Source: UBA5796 sp040752455 (GTDB taxonomy: Bacteria; Chloroflexota; Anaerolineae; Anaerolineales; Villigracilaceae). Taken from it: a stretch of 64,000 nucleotides of DNA. The notes beneath the pieces are model-generated. The model saw nothing but the letters and a program-made list of their open reading frames with translations. It was not told the DNA's origin and made no database searches. Each line of letters starts with the position of its first letter. Position 1 is the first letter of the stretch. The position numbers were made by a program, and so were the translations under genes. Location of the stretch: NCBI GenBank assembly GCA_049324115.1, contig JBMOMN010000036.1, forward strand, positions 1-64,000. The letters are read 5' to 3'. Below are positions 7,458 to 16,025 of the stretch, in pieces.

Positions 7458-8498
7458 ATGTCTTACGAATTTCTCCAAACCCTGTGGTTCGTCCTGATCG
7501 CCATTCTGTGGATCGGCTTCTATTTCCTCGAAGGCTTCGACTTCGGCGTGGGCATGCTCCTGCCCTTCCTGGGCAAAAAGGACGAGGAACGCCGCGCCAT
7601 CATCAACGCCATCGGCTCCACCTGGGACGGCAACGAAGTCTGGCTGCTGACCGCCGGGGGCGCGACCTTCGCCGCCTTCCCGCACTGGTACGCCACCATG
7701 TTCAGCGGCTTCTACCTCCCCCTGTTCCTGCTGCTGGTCGGCCTGATCGTGCGCGGCGTCTCCTTCGAGTACCGCTCCAAGAACGCCGACCCCAAATGGC
7801 GCAACCGCTTCGACTGGATGATCGCCGTCGGCTCCTTCCTGCCGGCCCTCCTGCTCGGCACCGCCTTCGCCAACCTGGCCAAGGGCGTCCCGATCGGCGC
7901 AGACATGAACTACGTCAGCCCCAACGGCCTGGCGACCACCCTGGGCCTGCTCAACCCCTTCGGCCTGGTCGGCGGCCTGACCACCGTCGCGGTCTTTCTC
8001 CTGCACGGAGCCAACTTCCTCTCCCTGAAACTGGACGGCGACCTGCGCGAACGCGCCCGCGCCCTCTCGAAGAAACTCTACCTCCCGGCTGCGCTTATGG
8101 CCGTCGTCCTGGCCGTGACCAGCTACATCTACACCGACATCACCACCAAGATCGGCATAGACCCCGGCATCGTCCCCATCGCTTCGGTCATCGCCCTCCT
8201 GTCCAGCATCTACTTCATCAACCGCAAAATGGAAGGTTGGGCCTTCATCACCGTTTCGCTGCACATCGTCCTGACCCAGGTCGCCTTCTTCATGCTCATG
8301 TTCCCGCGCGTGATGATCTCCAGCCTCAACCCCGAGTGGAGCCTCACCATCTACAACGCCTCCTCGTCGGAATACACGCTGAAAGTCATGAGCTTCGTCG
8401 CCCTGGTCTTCGTCCCCATCGTCCTCGCCTACCAGGGCTGGACCTACTACATGTTCCGCAAGCGCATCTCGACCAAAAAAGAGACCCTGGTCTACTAA
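7458..8498 (+). CDS. cydB: Cytochrome bd quinol oxidase subunit II
   Basis: The 346-residue, roughly nine-helix protein lies 11 bases after cydA with its own CGGAGG ribosome site. The N-terminal segment with Leu-Glu-Gly-Phe-Asp-Phe-Gly, followed by Gly-Thr... and Trp-Asp-Gly-Asn-Glu-Val-Trp, is typical of CydB. It forms the heterodimer with CydA. After its stop come palindromic repeat sequence and then the CydDC gene. Confidence 0.95.
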   Translation: MSYEFLQTLWFVLIAILWIGFYFLEGFDFGVGMLLPFLGKKDEERRAIINAIGSTWDGNEVWLLTAGGATFAAFPHWYATMFSGFYLPLFLLLVGLIVRGVSFEYRSKNADPKWRNRFDWMIAVGSFLPALLLGTAFANLAKGVPIGADMNYVSPNGLATTLGLLNPFGLVGGLTTVAVFLLHGANFLSLKLDGDLRERARALSKKLYLPAALMAVVLAVTSYIYTDITTKIGIDPGIVPIASVIALLSSIYFINRKMEGWAFITVSLHIVLTQVAFFMLMFPRVMISSLNPEWSLTIYNASSSEYTLKVMSFVALVFVPIVLAYQGWTYYMFRKRISTKKETLVY

Positions 8499-8513
8499 CC
8501 AGTTGAAAGTTCG

Positions 8514-8582
8514 AAAGTTGGAAGGTTGAAGGTTTACCCTGAGCCAGTCGAAGGGGTATACTTCCTTCAACCTTCCGACTTT
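8514..8582. repeat. Inverted repeat between cydB and cydDC
   Basis: Bases 8514-8532 (AAAGTTGGAAGGTTGAAGG) and 8564-8582 are inverted repeats with one mismatch. In the centre (8537-8556) is a CCCTGAGCCAGTCGAAGGGG word of a family seen again inside the KAP-FGE gene (27212-27231). The hairpin could weaken read-through from cydAB into cydDC. Confidence 0.65.
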
Positions 8583-8606
8583 TAACGTGGAACCTGGAAC
8601 TCGACC

Positions 8607-11600
8607 ATGCATCGCCGACTCCTGACCCTGAGCCGCTCCTCCCTTTTGGCCTTATCCACCACGATCCTCGCGGGACTTCTGGCCGGACTCCTGACCATCG
8701 GCCAATCCTGGTCCCTCAGCCGCGTCGTGGACGGGGTCTTCCTCGGCGGGCAGACTCTCGCCCAGGTGCTGCCGCTGATGCAAACCCTGCTGGCCCTCAT
8801 CTTCGGGCGCGGCTTGCTGGCCTGGCTGGGCGAAGTCAGCGCCAATGCGGTCGCGGTACGGGTCAAAACCGACCTGCGCCAACGGTTGTTTACCCACATC
8901 CTCAGGCTCGGCCCGGCCTACACCCGCAGCCAGCGCACCGGCGAGTTGACAGCCGCCGCCGTCGAAGGCATCGAAGCCCTGGACGCCTACTTCAGCCAGT
9001 ACCTGCCCCAACTGGTCACCTCGGCCCTGGTCCCGGTCACGATCCTGGCCTTCGTCATCCCCAATGACCTGCTCTCCGCCGGGATCCTGCTCGTCACCGC
9101 CCCGCTGATCCCCTTTTTCATGGTCCTGGTCGGCAAGACCGCCGAAGCCCTGACCAAACGCCAGTGGGACACCCTCAGCCTGCTCTCGGCCCACTTCCTC
9201 GACAGCCTGCAAGGGCTGACCACGCTCAAACTCTTCGGCCAGTCGAAGGCCCACACCGCCCGCATCGCCGACGTGGCCGGGCGCTTCCGCGACACCACCC
9301 TCGACGTGCTGCGGATCACCTTCCTCTCGGCCCTGGTGCTGGAACTGCTGACCACCCTCAGCACCGCCATCCTGGCGGTCGAGATCGGATTCCGCCTGCT
9401 CTACGCCCGCATGGAATTCCAGCCGGCGCTCTTCCTGCTCATCCTGGCCCCCGAATTCTACCTGCCGCTGCGGATGCTCGGCCTGCGCTTCCACGCCGGC
9501 ATGGCCGGCACGAGCGCGGCGCGGCGGATTTATGAGATTCTGGAGACTGGAGAACAGGGACAAGAGAATAGTCGAATTCTGCCGGCCGAACCGCTATTCT
9601 CTACTCTCCATTTATCTAATCTCTCTTACACCTACCCCGGCGAAACGATGCCCGCCCTGCAAGACATCAACCTGACCATCCAGGCCGGGCAGCGGGTTGC
9701 CCTGGTCGGCAAGACCGGCGCGGGCAAATCTACGCTGGTCAATTTGCTGCTCGGCTTTATCCAACCCTCTTCAGGTCAAATCATCACGCAACACGCAATA
9801 ATTTCCAATTACCAATTACCAATTACCAACAACCAACCTCACCCTTTCATCGCCTGGGTCCCCCAACACCCCTACCTCTTCAACGACACCCTCGCCGCCA
9901 ACATCAAACTCGGCAAGCCGGACGCCACCCGCGAGCAGGTCGTGGCAGCCGCCCGCGCCGCCCGCCTGGACGAGTTCATCGCTTCGCTGGAGGATGGCTA
10001 CGAGACCCGCGTCGGGGAGGGCGGGGCGCGTCTAAGCGGCGGACAGGCTCAACGTCTCGCGCTGGCGCGGGCATTTTTGATGGACGCGCCGCTCCTCATC
10101 CTGGACGAACCCACCTCCAGCCTGGACCCGGAGACCGAATCCCAACTCGACCAGGCCATCCGTGAACCTGGCCGGAGCCGAACCGTCATCACCATCGCCC
10201 ACCGGCTGAACACCGTTTTCGACGCCGACAAGATCGTGGTGCTGGAGGCGGGCCGCATCGTCGAGACCGGCACCCACGACGAATTGCTGGCAAAAAACGG
10301 CGCTTACGCCCGGCTGGTGCAGGCCCTCGCCCCGGCCGGTTCCCCGCCGGGAGCCGTGCCGCCCGCCCGCGCCGACGAGCAGAAACTTGTCCAGACGCTC
10401 GTGACCAGCAGCCTGGGCGACGCCATCAGCCCGGAATACCGCGGCCCGTCCACCCACCGCCTGCTCAGACGGCTGCTCGGCTTCCTGCGCGGCTCGTGGC
10501 GGCAGGTGGGGCTGTCGGTGCTGCTGGGGGCGGCCACCATCGGGTCCAGCGTGGCGTTGATGGGCACTTCCGCCTGGCTGATCTCGACCGCCGCCCTGCA
10601 CGGCTCGGTGGCGGATTTCGGCGTGGCGGTGGTGGGGGTGCGCTTTTTCGGGATCGCCCGGGGCGTCTTCCGCTATCTCGAACGGCTGGTCTCGCATGGC
10701 GTGACCTTCAACCTGCTGGCCCGCCTGCGGGTCTGGTTCTACCGGGCGCTGGAGCCGCTCGCCCCGGCCCGCCTGATGCGCTTCCGCAGCGGGGACTTGC
10801 TCAGCCGCGTCGTGGCGGACGTGGAGATTTTGGAGAATTTCTACATCCGGGTAATCTCGCCGCCGGTCGTCGCGGCCCTGGTCGGCCTGGGGACCGGCCT
10901 GTTCCTGTGGCGCTACGACACTTCTCTGGCGTTGGCGCTGCTGGCCTCCCTGCTGGCGCTGGGGGTCGGCACACCGTTCATTACCCAGGCCCTCAGCCGG
11001 GCACCGGGGCGGGAACTCATCGCCCGCCGCGCCGCCCTCCACACCCTGCTGGTGGACGGCATCCAGGGCCTGCCCGACCTGCTGGCGTTTGGCCGGGCCG
11101 CCGACCGCGCCGCCCAAATTGACGCCGCCAGCCGGGATTACGGGCGCATCCAGCGGCGGATGGCCGCCATCAACGCCGTCAACACCGGGTTGGGCACGCT
11201 CCTGAGCAACCTGGGCCTGTGGACGGTCGTCCTGCTGGCAATCCCGCTCATCCGTCAAGGCCAAATCCCTGGCGTGATGCTGGCGACCCTGGGACTGGTC
11301 ACGCTGGCCGCGTTCGAGGCCGTCACCCCGCTGCCGCTGGCGGCGCAGACGATGAGCAGCAGCGCCGAAGCCGCCCGCAGGCTGTTCGATGTGGTAGACG
11401 AAGTACCGGGGGTCAGTGAGCAGTATCCAGTATCCAGTGATCAGCCTTCAATTACCAATTACCAATTACAAATTGCGGACCTCACTTTTACCTACCCCAA
11501 CTCAGCCGCTCCTGCCCTGCAACATTTGACTTTCGACCTTCGCCCCGGCGAGTCCGTCGCCATCGTCGGGCCGAGCGGGGCGGGGAAATCCACCCTGGTC

Positions 11601-12194
11601 AATTTGCTGATGCGCTTCCGGGATTACCGCCAGGGCCGCATCCGGCTGGACGGGGTTGACCTGCGCGAGATGGAGCAGGACGAGGCGCGCGCCCGATTTG
11701 CGGTCGTAGCCCAAAATTCTTACTTCTTCAACGCCAGCATCCGCCAGAACCTGAAGCTGGCCCGGCCCAACGCGTCGGACGAGGAGATGTTCGAGGCGGC
11801 GCGGCAGGCCCAAATCCACGAATGGATCGCCGGGTTGAAGGACGGGTACGGGACCCGCATCGGGGAGCGCGGTTTCCGTCTCAGCGGCGGCGAACGCCAG
11901 CGTCTCGCCATTGCCCGCGCCCTGCTCAAGGATGCGCCCATCCTGGTGCTCGACGAACCGACCGCCAACCTCGACCCGGTCACAGAGCGGGCCGTGCTAG
12001 AGACGCTCTTCAGGCTGATGGCCGGGCGGACTTCGATCCTGATCACCCACCGGCTGGTCGGCCTCGAGAACGCGGGGACCATCCTCGTGCTGGACCAGGG
12101 CCGGATCGTCGAACAGGGCCGCCACGAGGCGCTGCTCGCCAGGGACGGTCTGTACCGCCGCCTGTACGACCTGCAAAACCGGATAATTGGGTAA
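8607..12194 (+). CDS. cydDC: Fused CydD-CydC thiol-reductant ABC exporter
   Basis: One 1195-residue chain holds two complete half-transporters, each with six helices and an ATPase domain. The first NBD has Walker A Gly-Lys-Thr-Gly-Ala-Gly-Lys-Ser-Thr and signature LSGGQ; the second has Gly-Pro-Ser-Gly-Ala-Gly-Lys-Ser-Thr and LSGGE. CydDC exports cysteine and glutathione and is needed to assemble cytochrome bd; it is usually two separate genes. Two inserted low-complexity stretches stand out: Asn/Gln/Thr/Pro-rich residues near 400-410, encoded by a CCAATTA heptamer array at 9805-9829, and a second at 11422-11469 just before the CydC NBD. A further palindromic insertion lies at about 9538-9605. 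The ribosome site is weak. Confidence 0.92.
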   Translation: MHRRLLTLSRSSLLALSTTILAGLLAGLLTIGQSWSLSRVVDGVFLGGQTLAQVLPLMQTLLALIFGRGLLAWLGEVSANAVAVRVKTDLRQRLFTHILRLGPAYTRSQRTGELTAAAVEGIEALDAYFSQYLPQLVTSALVPVTILAFVIPNDLLSAGILLVTAPLIPFFMVLVGKTAEALTKRQWDTLSLLSAHFLDSLQGLTTLKLFGQSKAHTARIADVAGRFRDTTLDVLRITFLSALVLELLTTLSTAILAVEIGFRLLYARMEFQPALFLLILAPEFYLPLRMLGLRFHAGMAGTSAARRIYEILETGEQGQENSRILPAEPLFSTLHLSNLSYTYPGETMPALQDINLTIQAGQRVALVGKTGAGKSTLVNLLLGFIQPSSGQIITQHAIISNYQLPITNNQPHPFIAWVPQHPYLFNDTLAANIKLGKPDATREQVVAAARAARLDEFIASLEDGYETRVGEGGARLSGGQAQRLALARAFLMDAPLLILDEPTSSLDPETESQLDQAIREPGRSRTVITIAHRLNTVFDADKIVVLEAGRIVETGTHDELLAKNGAYARLVQALAPAGSPPGAVPPARADEQKLVQTLVTSSLGDAISPEYRGPSTHRLLRRLLGFLRGSWRQVGLSVLLGAATIGSSVALMGTSAWLISTAALHGSVADFGVAVVGVRFFGIARGVFRYLERLVSHGVTFNLLARLRVWFYRALEPLAPARLMRFRSGDLLSRVVADVEILENFYIRVISPPVVAALVGLGTGLFLWRYDTSLALALLASLLALGVGTPFITQALSRAPGRELIARRAALHTLLVDGIQGLPDLLAFGRAADRAAQIDAASRDYGRIQRRMAAINAVNTGLGTLLSNLGLWTVVLLAIPLIRQGQIPGVMLATLGLVTLAAFEAVTPLPLAAQTMSSSAEAARRLFDVVDEVPGVSEQYPVSSDQPSITNYQLQIADLTFTYPNSAAPALQHLTFDLRPGESVAIVGPSGAGKSTLVNLLMRFRDYRQGRIRLDGVDLREMEQDEARARFAVVAQNSYFFNASIRQNLKLARPNASDEEMFEAARQAQIHEWIAGLKDGYGTRIGERGFRLSGGERQRLAIARALLKDAPILVLDEPTANLDPVTERAVLETLFRLMAGRTSILITHRLVGLENAGTILVLDQGRIVEQGRHEALLARDGLYRRLYDLQNRIIG
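9805..9829 (+). repeat. In-frame heptamer array inside the CydD half
   Basis: Three perfect copies of CCAATTA (9805-9825) plus a partial CCAA. It is the complement of the TTGGTAA array at 31535-31583. It lies within the first ATPase domain between Walker A and the Q-loop, in a position that should be a surface loop. Confidence 0.8.
11422..11469 (+). repeat. Second heptamer cluster inside the CydC half
   Basis: AGTATCC occurs twice (11422-11435) and CAATTAC three times (11449-11469), in the linker between the membrane and ATPase domains of the CydC half. Confidence 0.8.
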
Positions 12195-12226
12195 GGCCCG
12201 GATCTTTAAATTACACCGCTCAACCG

Positions 12227-12447
12227 TTGCGCGCAGTGAACATACATGCTATAATCGGCGCATCCCCTTTGGTTGACATTAGACTTGGTTTTCCCCGTGT
12301 GCAATGGTCTACCGCGTGGTTAACAAGCGTAAGATCGTGGATATTCACCCTGAGACTTCAATTTGAACATCTTGAATGATCCTGAGCCGTTCGGGGGCTG
12401 GCTTTGGCCTTTATTCCATATCCCAAAATTGAGAGCATTGAAAACTT
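12227..12447 (+). promoter_or_regulatory. rho promoter and long leader
   Basis: TTGCGC (12227-12232), a 17-base spacer and TATAAT (12250-12255) form a good promoter, about 185 bases before the rho start. The leader could encode a 20-residue basic peptide (12304-12366), but no good ribosome site supports it. A long leader is common for rho, which is often autoregulated by attenuation. No conserved RNA structure was recognised. Confidence 0.6.
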
Positions 12448-13725
12448 ATGAACATTCTAGAACTTGAAAATAAACCCCTGGCCGCGTTGCGCCAGATGGG
12501 CAAAGATTACGATGTAACCAATGCCCACCGCCTCAAAAAAGAAGCGCTGATCCTGCGCATCAAACAGGCGGAAGCGGAGCGCGAAGGCCAGGAGATCCGC
12601 GGCGGTATCCTGGAGATCATGAGCGAAGGGATCGGCTTCCTGCGGGCCGAGCGCTACCAGATCAGCGAATCGGACATTTACGTTTCGCAAGCCCAGCTCA
12701 GGCGCCACGAACTGCGCAGCGGGGATATGATCATCGGGCATGTGCGCCCGCCGCGTGAATCGGAGCGGCATTACGGCCTCATCAAGGTGGAATCGGTCAA
12801 CGGGCAAGACCCGGAAGATTCCCGCCGCCGCCCGAACTTTGAATCCCTCACCCCGATCTTCCCCGATAAACGCTTCGACCTCGAAACCGACCGGGACACC
12901 CTGGCTCCCCGCCTGATCAACCTGATCGCCCCGGTCGGGCGCGGCCAGCGCGGCCTGATCGTTTCGCCGCCCAAAGCCGGCAAAACGACCATCCTGAAAC
13001 AGCTTGCCAACTCCATTTCGACCAAACATCCCGACGTGCATCTGATGGTTGCCCTGATCGGCGAACGCCCCGAAGAAGTGACCGACATGGACCGCTCGGT
13101 GGACGCCGAAGTGATCGCCTCCACCTTCGACGAACCGGTCACCTCCCACGTCCGCACCGCGGAAATCGCCCTCGACCGCGCCAAACGCCTGGTCGAGATC
13201 GGCCAGCACGTGGTCATCCTGATGGACTCGATCACCCGCCTGGCCCGCGCCTACAACCTGGTCGTCAACCCCTCCGGGCGCACCCTCTCCGGCGGTATGG
13301 ACCCCTCGGCGCTGTACCCGCCCAAGCGTTTCTTCGGCGCGGCCCGCAACCTCGAAGAGGGCGGCTCGCTGACCATCATCGCCACCTGCCTGGTGGACAC
13401 CGGCTCCCGCCTGGACGACGTGGTCTACGAAGAGTTCAAAGGCACCGGCAACATGGAACTGCATCTCAGCCGCCGCCTGCAGGAACGCCGCATCTTCCCC
13501 TCGGTGGACATCGAACGCTCGTCCACCCGCCGCGAAGACCTGCTGCTCGGCCCCGACGTGTTGCAACGCGCCTGGCTGATGCGCCGCATGTACCTGCAGA
13601 TGATCTCCCCGCCGCCCCAGGGGGCCGGCATGGACGCGGCCGTGGCCACCGAAGCCATCCTCCAGCGCATGACCAGGGCCAGAAACAACCAGGAATTCCT
13701 GGATAACCTCACAGAAGATCTATGA
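12448..13725 (+). CDS. rho: Transcription termination factor Rho
   Basis: A 425-residue Rho with the N-terminal helical and OB-fold RNA-binding domains (about 1-130) and a RecA-like ATPase. The P-loop Pro-Pro-Lys-Ala-Gly-Lys-Thr-Thr spans 174-181, and the Asp-Ser-Ile-Thr-Arg Walker B region and the Gly-Gly-Met-Asp Q-loop area are present. It is a hexameric RNA translocase ending untranslated or structured transcripts. Length matches the family without a large insertion. The downstream gene overlaps by ATGA, so the two are co-translated. Confidence 0.97.
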   Translation: MNILELENKPLAALRQMGKDYDVTNAHRLKKEALILRIKQAEAEREGQEIRGGILEIMSEGIGFLRAERYQISESDIYVSQAQLRRHELRSGDMIIGHVRPPRESERHYGLIKVESVNGQDPEDSRRRPNFESLTPIFPDKRFDLETDRDTLAPRLINLIAPVGRGQRGLIVSPPKAGKTTILKQLANSISTKHPDVHLMVALIGERPEEVTDMDRSVDAEVIASTFDEPVTSHVRTAEIALDRAKRLVEIGQHVVILMDSITRLARAYNLVVNPSGRTLSGGMDPSALYPPKRFFGAARNLEEGGSLTIIATCLVDTGSRLDDVVYEEFKGTGNMELHLSRRLQERRIFPSVDIERSSTRREDLLLGPDVLQRAWLMRRMYLQMISPPPQGAGMDAAVATEAILQRMTRARNNQEFLDNLTEDL

Positions 13726-14786
13726 GCGAAAACGAAGGAAAGCCCCGCAATCCCCGCCTGTTTACAGCCGTCAGTTGGGGGATCACTGCGGTCATCGTGG
13801 CTTCGCTGCTGGGATTCACGCTTTGGAAGACCTCGAATTCGGCCAACGCCGCGCCGCTGCCTGAACCCATCCCAACCGCCGAAGCGACGCCCGAACAGGG
13901 GGCGGTCAGCCTGCCAGCCTTGAGCGCGGGCGGGAGCAGGAACGGCATCCAACGCCTAGCCTACCTGAAAACCAATATCCCCGACCGGCCGCGTTACGAC
14001 ACCATCGAATATAGGGTCGTGCGCGGTGACGCCCTGTTCCGCATTGCCAGCGATCACAACATCAAACCCGAAACCCTGCTCTGGGCCAACTATGACGTGC
14101 TCGAAGACGATCCCCACAGCCTCAAGCCGGGCCAGGTCCTGCACGTCCCACCCACCGACGGGCTGCTCTACGTGTGGGAGGAAGGCGATACGATTGAAGC
14201 CATTGCCGCCGAATACCTGGCCGAACCCGAAGACATCCTCTCCTGGCCGGGCAACGCCCTCGACCTGACCGCCCCGGAGATCGAACCGGGCCAGATGGTG
14301 ATGATCCCCGGCGGCTGGCGCGAGTCGAAGGCCATCACCCTCCCGACCATTGCCCGTACCTCCGGGACCGGCACGGCCAACACCGGCGGCGCGGCCTGCG
14401 GCGGCGGGGCGGTCGGCAGCGGCGGTTTCGTCTGGCCGGCCGACAACCATTTCCTTTCCGGCAACGATTACTTCCCAGGCCACCTCGGCATTGACATCGC
14501 CGCGGGGGAAGGTGCGGCCGTCTACGCCTCCGACAGCGGCGTCGTCACCATGGCTTCCAGCGGCTGGAACTACGGCTACGGCAACGTGATCCAGATCGAC
14601 CACGGCAACGGCTACTCGACCCTCTACGCCCACCTCAGCCAGATCAACGTCGTCACCTGCCAGAGCGTCTTCGCCGGGCAGTTGATCGGCCTGTCGGGCA
14701 ACACCGGCAACTCTTACGGCGCCCACCTGCACTTCGAAGTGCGCCAGGGCGGCGGGAACATCAACCCCTGGTACGTGTTGCCGTAG
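13722..14786 (+). CDS. LysM-M23 cell-envelope endopeptidase
   Basis: The 354-residue protein overlaps the rho stop by ATGA. It has one N-terminal membrane helix (about 14-33), a Pro/Ala-rich spacer, two LysM-type peptidoglycan-binding repeats (about 88-140 and 142-195), a Gly-rich linker and a C-terminal M23 (LytM) domain. Zinc-site elements are visible: His-Leu-Gly-Ile-Asp and, near the end, Ala-His-Leu-His-Phe-Glu. It should be anchored outside the membrane, cutting peptide cross-links or acting as a regulator of another hydrolase. No residue loss marks it as degenerate. Confidence 0.9.
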   Translation: MSENEGKPRNPRLFTAVSWGITAVIVASLLGFTLWKTSNSANAAPLPEPIPTAEATPEQGAVSLPALSAGGSRNGIQRLAYLKTNIPDRPRYDTIEYRVVRGDALFRIASDHNIKPETLLWANYDVLEDDPHSLKPGQVLHVPPTDGLLYVWEEGDTIEAIAAEYLAEPEDILSWPGNALDLTAPEIEPGQMVMIPGGWRESKAITLPTIARTSGTGTANTGGAACGGGAVGSGGFVWPADNHFLSGNDYFPGHLGIDIAAGEGAAVYASDSGVVTMASSGWNYGYGNVIQIDHGNGYSTLYAHLSQINVVTCQSVFAGQLIGLSGNTGNSYGAHLHFEVRQGGGNINPWYVLP

Positions 14787-14804
14787 GACAGAATTAATTC
14801 TGTC
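14787..14804. repeat. Perfect 18-bp palindrome before birA
   Basis: GACAGAATTAATTCTGTC begins at the base after the preceding stop codon. Its outer bases resemble the GGACAAATTGGCAATTTGTCC palindromes at 15961 and 26111, suggesting one short family. A BirA operator is a possible alternative, but no BirA-box match was recognised. Confidence 0.6.
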
Positions 14805-14816
14805 TTGCTATCCAAC

Positions 14817-15608
14817 ATGGATGAAAAAACGCTCAAGACGGCTCTTGCGGACCTGCCCCTCGGCGGGCTGCGCTATTTCGACTCGACCGGCTCGACCAAC
14901 GACCTGGCCCTGGCCTGGGCCGCCGAAAGCGCCCCGGACTTTAGCCTGATCCTCGCCGATGAGCAGACCAGCGGCCGGGGGCGTTCCGGCCGGACCTGGT
15001 ATACGCCCGGCGGCTCCGCCCTGGCCTTCAGCCTGATCCTGCGCCCCACCGAATCCGAACGCCAACACCCGGTCTTTTTCACCGCCCTGGGCGCGCTGGC
15101 CCTGACCGAAACCCTGTCGAAAAACTTCAGCCTGCCTTCCCGCATCAAATGGCCCAACGATGTGTTGATCCGCGGCCGCAAGGCAGCCGGCATCCTGCTC
15201 GAAACCGTCTGGCTGGGGGATTCGGTCGAAAGCCTGGTGCTGGGCATGGGCCTCAACGTCCTGGCCGCCTCCGTCCCGCCCGCCGACAACCTGGATTTCC
15301 CGGCCACCAGCATCGAAGACGAGGCCGGCCAGCCGCCGGACCGTCCTGCCCTGCTGCGCGACATCCTGGCCGAATTGATCGCCTGGCGCGCCCGCCTCGG
15401 CAGCCCGGAATTCCTCGCTACGTGGGAAGACCGCCTCGCCTATCGCGGTGAACAGGTCCAGGCCTGGGATCCGTCCGGTCAGGTCCCGCCCCGCAGCGGC
15501 CAGCTCCTCGGCCTGGGCGCGGATGGCAGCCTGCAACTGCGCGGGGAGGACGGCGAAACGGTTTCAGTCCATTTTGGGGATGTGCGCCTGCGCCCGGCCA
15601 AGCTCTGA
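14817..15608 (+). CDS. birA: Biotin-[acetyl-CoA carboxylase] ligase
   Basis: A 263-residue biotin protein ligase from the ATG at 14817; a TTG four codons upstream is less likely. It shows Ser-Thr-Asn-Asp, the ATP/biotin loop Gly-Arg-Gly-Arg-Ser-Gly-Arg, and Lys-Trp-Pro-Asn-Asp-Val. There is no N-terminal helix-turn-helix, so it is a monofunctional ligase rather than an E. coli-type repressor. The small C-terminal domain is present. It attaches biotin to carboxylase carrier proteins in the cytoplasm. It follows the LysM-M23 gene closely. Confidence 0.95.
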   Translation: MDEKTLKTALADLPLGGLRYFDSTGSTNDLALAWAAESAPDFSLILADEQTSGRGRSGRTWYTPGGSALAFSLILRPTESERQHPVFFTALGALALTETLSKNFSLPSRIKWPNDVLIRGRKAAGILLETVWLGDSVESLVLGMGLNVLAASVPPADNLDFPATSIEDEAGQPPDRPALLRDILAELIAWRARLGSPEFLATWEDRLAYRGEQVQAWDPSGQVPPRSGQLLGLGADGSLQLRGEDGETVSVHFGDVRLRPAKL

Positions 15609-15655
15609 TGGGGATGTGATATACTTTTGCCAGCCCAACCCGTGACGAGGTTTCC

Positions 15656-15895
15656 ATGTTAGACAATCTCCGCGAATCAGCCGCATCCTCACCCTTTCTC
15701 GAAGACGAAGAAGAACTCCCCGATTTCCTCGGTGAAGCCCCGCCTCCCCAGAAGCCCCGCAAGCCTCGCAAACCGCTCCTGGGCATGACGCCCCCTCAGC
15801 GCTTCGCCCTGTCAATGATGATGTTCATCACCGTGTGTTTGCTGGGCGTTATGGCAATGTTCATCCTGGGGCGCTTCATGGTTCCCACCTTCTAA
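15656..15895 (+). CDS. Small single-pass membrane protein, unknown
   Basis: Seventy-nine residues. The first half is acidic, then Pro/Lys-rich, then Met-rich with one membrane helix (about 50-72) and a short outside tail. It looks like a tail-anchored small protein. A strong terminator follows, so it closes the rho-to-birA run. No family was recognised. Confidence 0.65.
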   Translation: MLDNLRESAASSPFLEDEEELPDFLGEAPPPQKPRKPRKPLLGMTPPQRFALSMMMFITVCLLGVMAMFILGRFMVPTF

Positions 15896-15913
15896 AATCC
15901 AACATCAGCCCGA

Positions 15914-15955
15914 CAAAAGAACCCAAAGGCTCGTATCCTTTGGGTTCTTCTTTTA
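15914..15955. terminator. Strong intrinsic terminator
   Basis: AAGAACCCAAAGG (15917-15929) pairs perfectly with CCTTTGGGTTCTT (15937-15949) around CTCGTAT, followed by CTTTT and preceded by an A-run. It can serve the convergent gyrA transcript as well. Confidence 0.9.
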
Positions 15956-15960
15956 GCATA

Positions 15961-15981
15961 GGACAAATTGGCAATTTGTCC
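15961..15981. repeat. Short dispersed palindrome, copy at 16.0 kb
   Basis: GGACAAATTGGCAATTTGTCC is palindromic apart from the central base and occurs again, identical, at 26111-26131. It does not look like a terminator. Confidence 0.75.
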
Positions 15982-16025
15982 TGCATCATGGAAATCCGTT
16001 AATCACGCCGGGATCGAACGCTTGC

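Noticed and set aside
12304..12366. A 20-residue upstream peptide in the rho leader.
   Set aside because: No ribosome site and no structural link to rho translation were found; only noted in the leader entry.
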